Shown: piece after piece, positions 38,958-49,005 of the stretch
Layout of the letters: every line of letters starts with the position of its first letter
Position numbering within the stretch: the stretch's first letter is position 1
Source of the DNA: Leptospira haakeii
GTDB lineage: Bacteria > Spirochaetota > Leptospiria > Leptospirales > Leptospiraceae
Assembly (NCBI RefSeq): GCF_002812045.1
Contig: NZ_NPEG01000001.1
Coordinates: forward strand, 496,001 to 560,000
DNA length: 64,000 bases
Direction of reading: 5' to 3'
Made by a program: the position numbers and the translations under genes
The notes under the pieces: model-generated
Told to the model about the DNA's origin: nothing
The model's input: only the letters and a program-made list of their open reading frames with translations
The model's database searches: none

Positions 38958-39187
38958 ACCACTAGAGTAACGTTCTCGTAGTTTTCGGTCTCTCTTTTGT
39001 ATATTTCATGGTCCAAAAGACGAACCAAGGAACCGACGTCTTGCATCAACCATCTGGAAACCATTTTGCCTCTTTCGCGGCCCAGGATTTTGTCTACGTA
39101 AACGTAGCCAAATAGGTCGGTTCCGTATTCGTACACGACGAATCTTCCCGATCTTTTCCCAGTTTTATTTTCCAGACGAATCTGCAT
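38954..39187 (-). CDS. Small unknown protein coupled to the MutS-like gene
   Basis: I chose the ATG at 39187 (77 residues). An in-frame GTG at 39340 would lengthen it to 128 residues, but would run through the hairpin at 39271-39317 and into the start region of a divergent gene. The product is charged and compact, with [20 protein letters not shown] and a later [13 protein letters not shown]. No family is recognised. It overlaps the MutS-like start by four bases, so the two may function together. Confidence 0.6.
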   Translation of the reverse strand: MQIRLENKTGKRSGRFVVYEYGTDLFGYVYVDKILGRERGKMVSRWLMQDVGSLVRLLDHEIYKRETENYENVTLVV

Positions 39188-39270
39188 TTTACCGAATTTA
39201 CTCCGCACTTTCTTTTCGTACAAGAAAAAAAATATCTCAAGTATTTTCGCAAAGTCCCGAAGTACAGTTT

Positions 39271-39323
39271 GGGAGAAAGCTTCCTTTCCAAGGATGGAAA
39301 ACCCGGAACTTTCTCCCTTTTTT
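39271..39323 (+). promoter_or_regulatory. Terminator-like hairpin in leader of the 68-residue gene
   Basis: GGGAGAAAG (39271-39279) pairs with CTTTCTCCC (39309-39317), extended by TTCC/GGAA across one bulged C. Inside is a second perfect hairpin, TTTCCA-AGGA-TGGAAA. Six T follow directly on the plus strand (39318-39323). The structure lies just upstream of a GGAGG ribosome site and a small gene, so it could act as an attenuator or end a short RNA. Confidence 0.5.
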
Positions 39324-39351
39324 CCCGAATGGGGTCGCACGGAGGCGATTT

Positions 39352-39558
39352 ATGATATATCCCGAAATGGATCCGGATCTACGGAGTTCCTTCGCAAAAA
39401 TCGGAAAAACCTTTGCCAATCTTACAAACGACACTGCTTTACCGGAATACGGTCTAAAAGCTGGGAATTTGCTAGATAGAAAACAAATGAAGATCTTAAT
39501 CGAAATTCGAAAAAGAAGGATCAATTCCAAACAATGGAATAGTTTCCAAAAAGATTAA
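39352..39558 (+). CDS. Small unknown protein with strong ribosome site
   Basis: The protein of 68 residues is preceded by GGAGG seven bases before the ATG, one of the best ribosome sites in the window. The sequence is hydrophilic with a helical C-terminal half rich in Lys and Arg (KQMKILIEIRKRRINSKQW). It has no signal peptide or membrane segment. No family is recognised. It ends ahead of a hairpin terminator and is preceded by a terminator-like hairpin, so it probably forms its own small unit. A false ORF cannot be excluded. Confidence 0.55.
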   Translation: MIYPEMDPDLRSSFAKIGKTFANLTNDTALPEYGLKAGNLLDRKQMKILIEIRKRRINSKQWNSFQKD

Positions 39559-39574
39559 AACCCAAACCAGGAAC

Positions 39575-39606
39575 AAAAAAGCCCCTCGATCTCTCGAGAG
39601 GCTCTT
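39575..39606. terminator. Hairpin terminator between the small gene and the metacaspase gene
   Basis: AGCCCCTCGA pairs with TCGAGAGGCT around TCTC with one mismatch. The minus-strand side ends in six T, giving a good terminator for the metacaspase gene. The plus-strand side (CTCTTCTT) is weaker and would serve the 68-residue gene. Confidence 0.8.
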
Positions 39607-39629
39607 CTTGAAAACTAAATATTCTGTTC

Positions 39630-41252
39630 TTAATATTTGGTCTTGGTAGAAGGAAGCTTCACATTCAGGATAATATCCACTTCAGTTACTTCTCCCTCCC
39701 TCACCTTAATATCAGCATTATTCAAGTTCAGATCTTCTGCGAAGGTAGCCTTTATCTCATACTCTCCAGGTTTTAGGTTCGTAAACCAGAAGTTACCATT
39801 TTGGTCAGTATTTAATTTATTGATACCGGTTACGCTTGTAACCGTAGGCATGAAGATCGGCTGATTGATCACTGGGTTATCCAAGGTTCTATAGAACACT
39901 TTTCCTCGTATCGCTCCGTAGCCTGTCATAGAAGTTACAACTTCCAGATCGTTTCTCTTATTAGGAAGAACTGCCTGGGTTTTTTGAACTTCAGGATAAT
40001 CATCCGCCTGGATGGTTACCTTATGAACTCCAGCTGGAACACCCTTAACTGTTAAAGTATAAGTCGCACCTGGAGTGAGTTTACCCATTCTTTTGACCGC
40101 TCCCCAATAATTGGAAGATTCGGTTGTGATTGTTTTATCAACTTCCTTATCGTCTATGAGTACTCTGATAGAACGATTTCCCACTCTTTTCTTACCAGAA
40201 GTTATACGAATCTCTGGAGGAAGATCAGAAACTGCATAAGCTCTATCTTGGATAATAGTGGTTTTGATTACCAAATCGCCTTTCAAGTTTGTCGGAACAA
40301 CCGGAGGTTCTTCGTTAGTAACCACTGGAGTTTCAGGCTCAGGCTTAGGAGGTTGAACATCCGGAACTGGAGTAGGATTTACAGGAGGTTTAACCGGCTC
40401 AATAGGTTTTGGTGGATCTGGTTTTTTTTCTCCCGCTAAAAAGATACCGGACGCGTTACCCGAAATCTGAGGCACTTGTTCGTGATCGTACTTTTTAGCC
40501 ATATTCACTGTTTCGTCTTTAGAAGCGAAGAATGCTTCGAGTGCAGTGATTACGTTATCCTGATTTAAGTCCCCGCTAGAAAGAGCCTTGCCAAAATTAT
40601 ACGTAAAAATCCCGTGATTGATTGTTCCGCCGACTTCGATCGCGGTTTGGTTATCATCCGCACTCGAAATGATCGCCTTGTCTTGGAAGAAGAAGTCCTG
40701 AGAATCTTGTTTTACCGTTCCATCACTTCCTTCCGGAATTGGAACATTAGCAGAACCCCTGGTCGCCTTTCCTTTTTTAGCAATACCTCCGGAGAAGCAG
40801 CAGTCAAAAACGAAAACAGTCTTAGGAGATTTGATTCCTTCTAAATAATCGTTCAACTCATCGTCGGAAAGGTGAGGTCTATCATAACAAATGATCAGGT
40901 TTCTCATTCCGTTCTTTGCTTTTTCATCTCTTTGAAAAGCACCGTGGCCTGAGAAATAAAGAAATACAGTATCGTCCGCTTTTGCTTTGGAAGCAAGAGC
41001 CTTAATTTCTTTCTGTATATTGTCTTTGGTTACATCTTTACCCAAAACAATTTTGATCTCATCGAATTTTCCTACACGTTTGATCTCATCGTGTAGATAC
41101 TTGGCATCCGCCTCACAAAGATTTAATTCTGGGATTCCGGCTTTGTTTCCTTTATAGTTGGATCCGAAGATAAGGCCTAACCTTTTCTGTGCGAACACAT
41201 CAGTAGAAAACAAAAAGAGGGAAATTCCGATTATGGAAATTAAGGATTTCAA
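39630..41252 (-). CDS. Secreted caspase-like (peptidase C14, metacaspase-type) protein
   Basis: This 540-residue exported protein has a signal peptide (cleavage after VFA at about 21) and a caspase-fold domain at about 23-270. The catalytic pair is His103 in YFSGHG and Cys152 in FDCCFSGG. A calcium-loop-like [15 protein letters not shown] follows near residue 237. A Pro/Val-rich linker (about 280-330) leads to two beta-sandwich modules: one Ig-like at about 330-430, one carboxypeptidase-regulatory-like at about 440-530 ([13 protein letters not shown]). Metacaspases usually cut after Arg or Lys; the target here is unknown. Export to the periplasm or beyond is the notable feature. Confidence 0.88.
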   Translation of the reverse strand: MKSLISIIGISLFLFSTDVFAQKRLGLIFGSNYKGNKAGIPELNLCEADAKYLHDEIKRVGKFDEIKIVLGKDVTKDNIQKEIKALASKAKADDTVFLYFSGHGAFQRDEKAKNGMRNLIICYDRPHLSDDELNDYLEGIKSPKTVFVFDCCFSGGIAKKGKATRGSANVPIPEGSDGTVKQDSQDFFFQDKAIISSADDNQTAIEVGGTINHGIFTYNFGKALSSGDLNQDNVITALEAFFASKDETVNMAKKYDHEQVPQISGNASGIFLAGEKKPDPPKPIEPVKPPVNPTPVPDVQPPKPEPETPVVTNEEPPVVPTNLKGDLVIKTTIIQDRAYAVSDLPPEIRITSGKKRVGNRSIRVLIDDKEVDKTITTESSNYWGAVKRMGKLTPGATYTLTVKGVPAGVHKVTIQADDYPEVQKTQAVLPNKRNDLEVVTSMTGYGAIRGKVFYRTLDNPVINQPIFMPTVTSVTGINKLNTDQNGNFWFTNLKPGEYEIKATFAEDLNLNNADIKVREGEVTEVDIILNVKLPSTKTKY

Positions 41253-41530
41253 TCAGAGCCTCCTGGCTTGGGTGTCTCAAAATAGCAAAAAGCTAGGCTT
41301 TGTCATTATTTTTTTGCCCTAAGGATAGATACCTTCTAAGAGCAAGTACCAGACTTAGGACCTACGATTTTCCGATTTTTTTTCCAAACTTAGAACGATT
41401 TTAGGGTTCGAGGCAAGAAATTTCCAACTTATGTTCCGAGCAGTCCCCGGGGTTTTAGAACGTTTACAGGATTTTAGGGATCTTTTTAGTTACGTAAAGG
41501 ACGAGAAAAAGGTACTGAGGCTGCCAAATA
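41253..41530. other. Intergenic region upstream of the metacaspase gene
   Basis: This is about 280 bases between the metacaspase start and the ilvC terminator. It should hold the metacaspase promoter on the minus strand. I see no convincing gene, repeat or RNA structure in it. Confidence 0.5.
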
Positions 41531-41557
41531 AAAAAGGCCGGAAAATTCCGGCCTTTT
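41531..41557 (-). terminator. Rho-independent terminator of ilvC
   Basis: AAAAGGCCGGAA and TTCCGGCCTTTT form a perfect stem with a very small loop, followed on the minus strand by a T run. It begins 24 bases after the ilvC stop. Confidence 0.9.
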
Positions 41558-41580
41558 AACATCCAAGTATTAGGGTTTTA

Positions 41581-42612
<1,032 letters not shown>

Positions 42613-42632
42613 CTAAAAAGGCGTCTTTTTTA

Positions 42633-42663
42633 CAAAACATTGTGAAATGGCCGATTCCACAAT
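42633..42663 (-). terminator. Probable terminator of the downstream SpoIIE-type gene
   Basis: On the minus strand ATTGTGGAAT pairs with ATTTCACAAT (10 bp with one G-T pair) around CGGCC, followed by GTTTTG. It lies 11 bases after the stop of the phosphatase gene ending at 42675. The T run is short. Confidence 0.5.
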
Positions 42664-42674
42664 CTAAATTTGTT

Positions 42675-45446
42675 TTAGTAGCCCTTCGATTTCAATAGTT
42701 CGTCCAACTTTCGGACTCCAGGGCTTTCTCCATCTATAGACTCTGCTGCTTCTAAGATTGAACGCGCCTCGTTAAAGCGACCTAATAATCTATAATTGTC
42801 CGTAAGGTTGATCAGGTTCGCAAGACGATGAGGTTGGGAGATACGGACCTTCTCAGCAGCTTGGCTAGACTTTGAGTATTCTTTTAAATGTTTATAACAT
42901 ACTGAAAGTAAGAACCAGATATTAGGAGAATCTGAATCAAACTCTAGATACTTTTCAAACCAACGAGAAGAAGGATCATATTCCTTTCGATCATAATAAA
43001 CTTGTCCCAATAATCTTGCAGCCGCTTTAAAAGAAGGGACAGAATGTAATGCTTCTTCCAATAACACAACGGCAGTACCAATCTCTCTTTGTTGTAATAG
43101 AGCCTTTGCTTCCGTATATTTTCTGAGTACGGATTCAGGGATACTAGTTTTAGACTCTGTTATATTTGGAGAAAGTTTTTCATGAAATCCAATGCGGATC
43201 AAAGAAAGGTCATCAGATAATGCACCTAAACTATGGATACGATCCACTAAATTATCAAGATCTCCTTTGGATTCCTCTACCGTTTTAAGGAACATATTCT
43301 CGTCAGAGTTCATGATCCAATTCACACCATCTTCAGTTAAATTGATATCATCTCGTCCGTCGGAGCCTACATAAAGAATATCTCCGGGTTTCAGATCGAA
43401 TTCCAAAATCCTAAAGCTCATCTCGGAAGGAGAACCTAGTTTACGTAAGGTTAATTCTCTTTCTAAGAAAGATGCCTTTCCATCTCGTAGAAGTACTGCC
43501 CAAGGATGTTCCGCGTTAAAGTAGTACATTTTTCCGGTCTTTTCATTGATAAGACCAAGGATAGCCGAGGCCATCATCACTCCGTCGAATGTTCTGAAAA
43601 TATCATCCAACTCTCGGTAAGATTCCTTCACCCAATCCTCCGGAGAGATATTTAAGACCTTTCCTTGGCTTGCAGATCTAGCCATGATATTGTTCATAGC
43701 TGTTCCGAGTACGATAGCTCCTCCTGCTCCTTGCATGGATTTTCCCATCGCGTCTCCATTTAAAAACACGGACCATCTTTCCTTTTCAGAACCGAATAGA
43801 AGATTTCCGCTGATACAAATATCTCCGCCAATCTCCGATTCTTTATTCTTAAAAACGAATTTTTTCTTTTGTTCAATATAGAAGTTAGTCGTAACCGAAC
43901 TAGCTCTATTCCAGTTCGTCATCAATGGCTTACTTAAAAGAGAAGTTAAAAAATAATCTCCATCCTGCTGCACCTTGAGCGAATGGATCTCTTCCATTTT
44001 TTCGGTAACTTCTTTTGTGCGAGCATCTACTTTCTCTTCCAAAGTATCTGCATATTCTTCTAACTTAGTTCTTCCTTCTAGAATACTTCCCACCATCTTG
44101 TTGAAAGATTCGGAAAGATAACCTATCTCATCTTGAACAAGCACCGGAATTCGGATCGTAAGATTTCCTAAATTTACTTCTCCTACTCCTCGGATCAAAG
44201 TGTTCAAAGGTCGTACCAAACTTCGATTAAAGAAAAATGGGAACAGAACTAAGATCACAAACACAAGAGAAAGAGTTAAGAACACTAACCAACTATTCGT
44301 TTCATCCAAAAATTTTCTGTAATGTAGATAAGGAAACGCGACTAGAAGAGTTCTTTCTCCAACTTCATCCCTCAGATAATAAGAATAAAACAGATTATTA
44401 GGAGAAGGTACATAATCATCCGAACTTGTTTTAGGCAGATTAGTAGTTGGAGTTCTTTTTAAGAAATTCCCTGATTTTCTATTTTCTAAAATTTCCTTTT
44501 GGGCTAAGTTTAAATTTGGCTCAATACCATCTGATTTTATTAAAACCTTGGGTTTAGTAGAAGAATCTCCCAAAGAAACAGCATATGCGATGGAAGAACC
44601 TTCTGATTTACCAGTATTCAAAAATGTCTGGGCTTCCTTAATACTGATCTCGTCAAATAAGGATTCATTTTTAAGATTTACTACCGTAGAAAATGCCTGA
44701 GCAAAAACCAAACAAGTAGCTACGGTAATCCCGATAATCTTTGTCATAAAAGAAGTTTTATCTACAGTATTATTAATAAATAATATAGTGAGGGTAAAAT
44801 ATCCTAAGATCATAAAACCAACGTACAACTGCTGGAATGCGTTAAAAGTGATTACTCCAGATCTAAACAAAAGATTTGAAACTACTGGGACTAAATAGGT
44901 GACATCCATTCCCAGGGACATTTGTATTAAGGCTTTTCTTTCTTCTTTTTCCGCTCTGATAATTTTTCGGACCTGGATAAGTATCATAACCAAAAGGAAA
45001 GCAAGTAAGGAAACCGCGAGCAGGTTGCCCACTTTTTGATGGTAATTGTATATCTGCCCCGTAAAATCAAATAGCGGCTTATTCGTAAATATTTGATAAT
45101 ATGAATAAGAGATCGTAATTAAGGAAATCCCAAGTAGCGATCCGATCACATACTTTGCTTCTTTTGGATGATCATTTCTAGGATATAAGTAAGCGAATAT
45201 ACAGAGGAAGATCGTGCCGAATACAGCTGCCGGACCAGTAACTAGCCTGTGATAAGATGCCTCCGGAAACGGAAGAATCGCCGAGAAGAAAAATCCGAAG
45301 TTAATCAAGAAAACGAAAAGAAATAGATAAGAGAACGCGCTCGTATAATTCGCCTTCTTCTTTAGCGCGGCTAAGAAAGCAAAAATGATAAAGGTAAAGA
45401 TGGAACAGATGAGCGAAGAGATCGCCCATGAGTTAAAATAAACCAT
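42675..45446 (-). CDS. SpoIIE-type PP2C phosphatase with 7-helix sensor, HAMP and TPR
   Basis: This 923-residue signalling protein has seven or so membrane helices in the first 250 residues, a periplasmic loop at about 270-385, another membrane helix, and a HAMP domain near 410-465 (RPLNTLIRGVGEVNLGN). A short coiled coil leads to a PP2C/SpoIIE phosphatase domain at about 500-755, with metal-site motifs GDAMGKSMQGAGG near 565 and YVGSDGRDD near 695. TPR-like repeats fill about 775-920. It should dephosphorylate a partner, typically an anti-sigma antagonist, in response to an outer signal. A paralogue lies 3.6 kb upstream. Confidence 0.88.
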   Translation of the reverse strand: MVYFNSWAISSLICSIFTFIIFAFLAALKKKANYTSAFSYLFLFVFLINFGFFFSAILPFPEASYHRLVTGPAAVFGTIFLCIFAYLYPRNDHPKEAKYVIGSLLGISLITISYSYYQIFTNKPLFDFTGQIYNYHQKVGNLLAVSLLAFLLVMILIQVRKIIRAEKEERKALIQMSLGMDVTYLVPVVSNLLFRSGVITFNAFQQLYVGFMILGYFTLTILFINNTVDKTSFMTKIIGITVATCLVFAQAFSTVVNLKNESLFDEISIKEAQTFLNTGKSEGSSIAYAVSLGDSSTKPKVLIKSDGIEPNLNLAQKEILENRKSGNFLKRTPTTNLPKTSSDDYVPSPNNLFYSYYLRDEVGERTLLVAFPYLHYRKFLDETNSWLVFLTLSLVFVILVLFPFFFNRSLVRPLNTLIRGVGEVNLGNLTIRIPVLVQDEIGYLSESFNKMVGSILEGRTKLEEYADTLEEKVDARTKEVTEKMEEIHSLKVQQDGDYFLTSLLSKPLMTNWNRASSVTTNFYIEQKKKFVFKNKESEIGGDICISGNLLFGSEKERWSVFLNGDAMGKSMQGAGGAIVLGTAMNNIMARSASQGKVLNISPEDWVKESYRELDDIFRTFDGVMMASAILGLINEKTGKMYYFNAEHPWAVLLRDGKASFLERELTLRKLGSPSEMSFRILEFDLKPGDILYVGSDGRDDINLTEDGVNWIMNSDENMFLKTVEESKGDLDNLVDRIHSLGALSDDLSLIRIGFHEKLSPNITESKTSIPESVLRKYTEAKALLQQREIGTAVVLLEEALHSVPSFKAAARLLGQVYYDRKEYDPSSRWFEKYLEFDSDSPNIWFLLSVCYKHLKEYSKSSQAAEKVRISQPHRLANLINLTDNYRLLGRFNEARSILEAAESIDGESPGVRKLDELLKSKGY

Positions 45447-45495
45447 GGAGCGACTTTTCTAATCCCTAGTGTTTAGAATTCAAGATTTTTCTATA

Positions 45496-45507
45496 CGAAC
45501 TAGTTCG
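45496..45507. promoter_or_regulatory. Perfect 12-base palindrome upstream of the SpoIIE-type gene
   Basis: CGAACTAGTTCG is a perfect palindrome 50 bases before the SpoIIE-type start and 21 bases after the MCP stop. It could be an operator. It resembles, but does not match, the GAAC-N4-GTTC site of Gram-positive LexA because the spacer is two bases. Confidence 0.25.
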
Positions 45508-45528
45508 GAAATTTTAACAGAACGATAA

Positions 45529-47097
45529 CTAACCTTTCGAAGCCAATGTTTGGGCTTCAGTTTCCAGAATTTTAATGGTTTCCGCTAACATTTCACTCTT
45601 TCTTAACAAAGAATCCATAGAACTTTGTAAAGAAGATACAGAAGTCATGATCGCATTTGCTCCAAGTGACTGTTCTTTTGAACCAGTTTCAATATCAGAT
45701 GATAAATTCCTTAAAACTGAAAGACTGTTCAGAAAACGTTCGTTCACTGTTTTCTGCTCGCTCAATAATTGATTCAACTGTTTAAAACTATCTAAAAAGT
45801 TTGTGAACAAAGTATCCTGTTCTTTCACTTTTTCATTCGCGGTATGAGCGGATTTTTGTCCGTCTTGGACATACTTTGTACTTTCGTTTATAATTTTAGA
45901 AATACGATCTGCGTTCTCAGAACTACTTTCTGCAAGTTTGGAAACTTCGGTTGCAACCACTGCAAACCCTCTTCCTGCGACCCCCGCTCTTGCTGCTTCA
46001 ATAGATGCGTTCAAAGATAGAAGGTTGGTTCTATCCGCAACATCAGACATGATTTGATTCACTTCTCCCACGGAACGGAACGAACTTCCTAATGACTCCA
46101 AAGAAGTTCTAAGACCATCTACGAATTCACTTACTGCTTTTCCGGCCTCCAAGACTACATCCATATTCCTATTTAAGTCACTTGAATGTCCGGAGATACG
46201 ATCAATCAAAGTATTTAGATTTCTACTTTCTCCCAATAAACCTTCGATCTTTGAAAATTGGTCTTTTACTGTTTCTGCAGATTGTTCTGTCTGAGCTAAA
46301 AATTCTTCCATTGTAGAACTGATCTCTTCGAAAGAAGCTGCATGATTGCTTATTACTTCTGAAAAATCGTCCGAGAAGTCTTTTAACTTTTTGGAATTCT
46401 CTCTTAAAGAAACAGCGGATTCAGTCATTCTAATCCTACCGTGTTCCAGATCTTCTTTAGACTTTTCAATAGCCTGGGATTTTTCCTCTTCTACACTCTT
46501 TAACTGTAGAAAGATCCGAATCACCGCTACTACAATGAATGCAGTGGTCATTAAGAATAACATCTTTGTAATCTGTTCAGACATTGCAGCATAACCGGGA
46601 GTTATAGAAACGATACTATCTTCTGTAAAAATGACTCCAGTATGAGCTGCATTCACGGTTACTAAACTTTGGCATAGGATTGTTAAAAAACCGGTTAAGT
46701 ATACGAATCTAGGAGAAAGCAAAAGGCCGGCATATACGATGTATATAACGTTAATCGTGTAGAGTACAACTTGTTTGATTACGTTCGAAGCAAGCTTTGC
46801 GTCTTCGGTGGTCGCGCCAATCATCACCAAACAAAGAACGATTACATCAGTTGCTATAAAAACTTTCCCTAAAAATGGAGATACTCCACTTCCAAATCTG
46901 GTTTTCAGGAAGGAGTATGTGACATACATCACCATCACAGAGGTCCCTAGAATATAGAGCGAGTTTTGAAATAGTGTACTTCTTTTGTAACCCATCGCAA
47001 TGGAGGCAAAATAGAGTAATGTTAGTCCGAATCTGATTCGATTGATCGTAATCGGACCTTGAGCGAGAATTTTTTCCGTTTCGGAACGTGCTACCAT
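45529..47097 (-). CDS. Methyl-accepting chemotaxis-type protein with multi-helix membrane sensor
   Basis: This 522-residue protein has six predicted membrane helices in the first 205 residues, with little periplasmic domain, and a cytoplasmic MCP signalling domain at about 235-510. The conserved hairpin tip is at about 335-385: [20 protein letters not shown] then [18 protein letters not shown]. It should act on CheA/CheW, perhaps sensing membrane state or an intracellular cue rather than a periplasmic ligand. No cheR-binding pentapeptide is seen at the C-terminus. It is a close paralogue of the next gene upstream, with equal length. Confidence 0.9.
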   Translation of the reverse strand: MVARSETEKILAQGPITINRIRFGLTLLYFASIAMGYKRSTLFQNSLYILGTSVMVMYVTYSFLKTRFGSGVSPFLGKVFIATDVIVLCLVMIGATTEDAKLASNVIKQVVLYTINVIYIVYAGLLLSPRFVYLTGFLTILCQSLVTVNAAHTGVIFTEDSIVSITPGYAAMSEQITKMLFLMTTAFIVVAVIRIFLQLKSVEEEKSQAIEKSKEDLEHGRIRMTESAVSLRENSKKLKDFSDDFSEVISNHAASFEEISSTMEEFLAQTEQSAETVKDQFSKIEGLLGESRNLNTLIDRISGHSSDLNRNMDVVLEAGKAVSEFVDGLRTSLESLGSSFRSVGEVNQIMSDVADRTNLLSLNASIEAARAGVAGRGFAVVATEVSKLAESSSENADRISKIINESTKYVQDGQKSAHTANEKVKEQDTLFTNFLDSFKQLNQLLSEQKTVNERFLNSLSVLRNLSSDIETGSKEQSLGANAIMTSVSSLQSSMDSLLRKSEMLAETIKILETEAQTLASKG

Positions 47098-47271
47098 ATA
47101 AGAAAACCCGCCTTTGGAACATTTTTATTAACTAATATCCAAGACGGGAAAGTAGCGAATAAATCGATCTTTTTTCAGGTTTTATTCGTGGAAAATTTAT
47201 TGCAAAAGAAAGTTAACGTTGCCCTTTATTTAATAAGTCCCTAATATATCTGATCATTTAGCTGATATAGA

Positions 47272-48840
47272 TCAATATTCTTTTCCGAGGAGTTCTGCTT
47301 CTTCCTCAAGTACCTTTATTGTGTCTGATAAAAGTTCGCTCTTTCTCAATAAAGAATCCATCGAGCCTTGTAATTCGGATATAGCTCCCATGATCATAGA
47401 AGCTCCAGTATTTTGTTCGTTCGAAGAAGTCTCGATTCCTGCCGAAAGTTTACGTAATTCCGATAAGCTAGCCAAGAATTGATCGTTTATTTTCATCTGG
47501 TCCTCAAGAAGCCCATTCAATTCATTAAATCTACCTAAGAACGTAGCAAATTGATCCTCTTGATTCCTGACCTTCTCCGATGTTACTGAGGCTCTATTTC
47601 TGCCCTTGTCGACATAGTCATTGGATTCACCGATAATTTTAGAGATCCTTGCAGCATTTTGTCCGCTGCTTTCTGCAAGTTTAGAAACTTCGGTAGCAAC
47701 CACTGCGAAACCTCTTCCTGCAACTCCCGCTCTTGCAGCTTCTATAGAAGCATTTAAAGAAAGTAGATTGGTACGATCTGCAACATCAGCCATGATTACA
47801 GTCACCTCTCCCACTGAACGGAAAGACTCCCCTAGAGATTCCAATGATTCGGAAAGACCTGAAACAAATTCAGTCACTTCTTTACCCGTATTCAAAACGG
47901 AATGAATACGTCCGTTCAACTCGGAAGAATAACCTGAAATTTTATCGATCAAAGATCTTAAATTTTGGCTTTCCTTTACGAGTAATTCTATCCTTCCAAA
48001 TTGATCCTTAACGCTAGAGGCAGCACTTTCAATTTGGGACAGAAATTCGGTTAAAGTACTTCCTATTTCATCGAAAGAAGCAGCGTGATTATTGATCACA
48101 TCAAAAAATTCATTAGAAAAGTTCCTTAAAGATCTAGATTTTTCCTTTAATGAAACTGCGGCAGAATCCATCCTTTCCTTACTTTTTTTCAATTCGTTTC
48201 CGGAAACGATGATAGTGTTTAACTTTTCCTCTTCTGCGTCGCGCATAAGCCCGAATATGTTGATCACACTTCTTACTATGAAAGCTATCACGATTAGAAA
48301 AATTAATTTTAAAATTTGTTCGGAAATAGAAGCGAATCCCGGAGAAAGGACTTCTAACGGTTCCTCAGAAAATACCACTCCGTGGAGATAACAATTTAAT
48401 ATTACCGCACCTTGTGCGATCGCAGATACAATCCCGGTAATAACTACAAATTTTGGTATCAGGAGCAATCCAGAATATACTATTAATATTACATTAATTG
48501 CATATAATATGATCTGTCTAATGATCCCCGAAGACATGTTTTTTTCGGTAGATGCAGCGAAAAACATAACGCTCGCAAGTATTATTACATCTAAAAGAAC
48601 TGAAATCATCCCGAGAGATTTGGGGATCCGTCCGTTTCGATAAGAAAAAAACAAATTCACCAAGGAAACGATCGCCATAGAGATCGTTCCACCTAGGTAA
48701 GCCATATTTTGCGCAAAGGAACTTTGTTCCCAAGAGGCACCGAGGGAAGCTAGGATCAAAAAAACTAGGCCGATACGGATCCGATTGATAGTCAAAGGAC
48801 CTAAAGCAGCGATCTTTTCCGTAGTTCGTTCGTCATTCAT
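47272..48840 (-). CDS. Methyl-accepting chemotaxis-type protein, paralogue
   Basis: The ATG at 48840 follows GGAGGCGCCA, an excellent ribosome site, and gives 522 residues, the same as its paralogue; a start 21 codons earlier is unlikely. The layout is the same: six membrane helices, then a signalling domain with [20 protein letters not shown] near residue 345 and [18 protein letters not shown]. Similarity runs along the whole length, including the N-terminal [17 protein letters not shown] versus [18 protein letters not shown] tandem gene duplication is the simplest explanation. Confidence 0.92.
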   Translation of the reverse strand: MNDERTTEKIAALGPLTINRIRIGLVFLILASLGASWEQSSFAQNMAYLGGTISMAIVSLVNLFFSYRNGRIPKSLGMISVLLDVIILASVMFFAASTEKNMSSGIIRQIILYAINVILIVYSGLLLIPKFVVITGIVSAIAQGAVILNCYLHGVVFSEEPLEVLSPGFASISEQILKLIFLIVIAFIVRSVINIFGLMRDAEEEKLNTIIVSGNELKKSKERMDSAAVSLKEKSRSLRNFSNEFFDVINNHAASFDEIGSTLTEFLSQIESAASSVKDQFGRIELLVKESQNLRSLIDKISGYSSELNGRIHSVLNTGKEVTEFVSGLSESLESLGESFRSVGEVTVIMADVADRTNLLSLNASIEAARAGVAGRGFAVVATEVSKLAESSGQNAARISKIIGESNDYVDKGRNRASVTSEKVRNQEDQFATFLGRFNELNGLLEDQMKINDQFLASLSELRKLSAGIETSSNEQNTGASMIMGAISELQGSMDSLLRKSELLSDTIKVLEEEAELLGKEY

Positions 48841-48916
48841 TGGCGCCTCCAATAATGTCTCATTTTCTTCGAAGAATATTCTAAATTCAAACCGAAGGCG
48901 CACAGAATCGATCTTA

Positions 48917-48943
48917 TTTTTTATAAAGTGAGTAAAAACTCAC
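48917..48943 (-). terminator. Possible terminator of the second SpoIIE-type gene
   Basis: On the minus strand GTGAGT pairs with ACTCAC around four bases and is followed by an AT-rich tract starting TTTAT. The stem is only 6 bp, so confidence is moderate. It lies about 60 bases after the stop at 49006. Confidence 0.45.
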
Positions 48944-49005
48944 ATTTTAATTACATACTATAGGGACTATATCTTCAAAAGTTGATATTAGTCAGAAGTC
49001 TAAAT

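Noticed and set aside
38954..39340. 128-residue version of the small gene upstream of the MutS-like gene
   Set aside because: It would need a GTG start and would translate the antisense of a strong hairpin; the ATG at 39187 is simpler.
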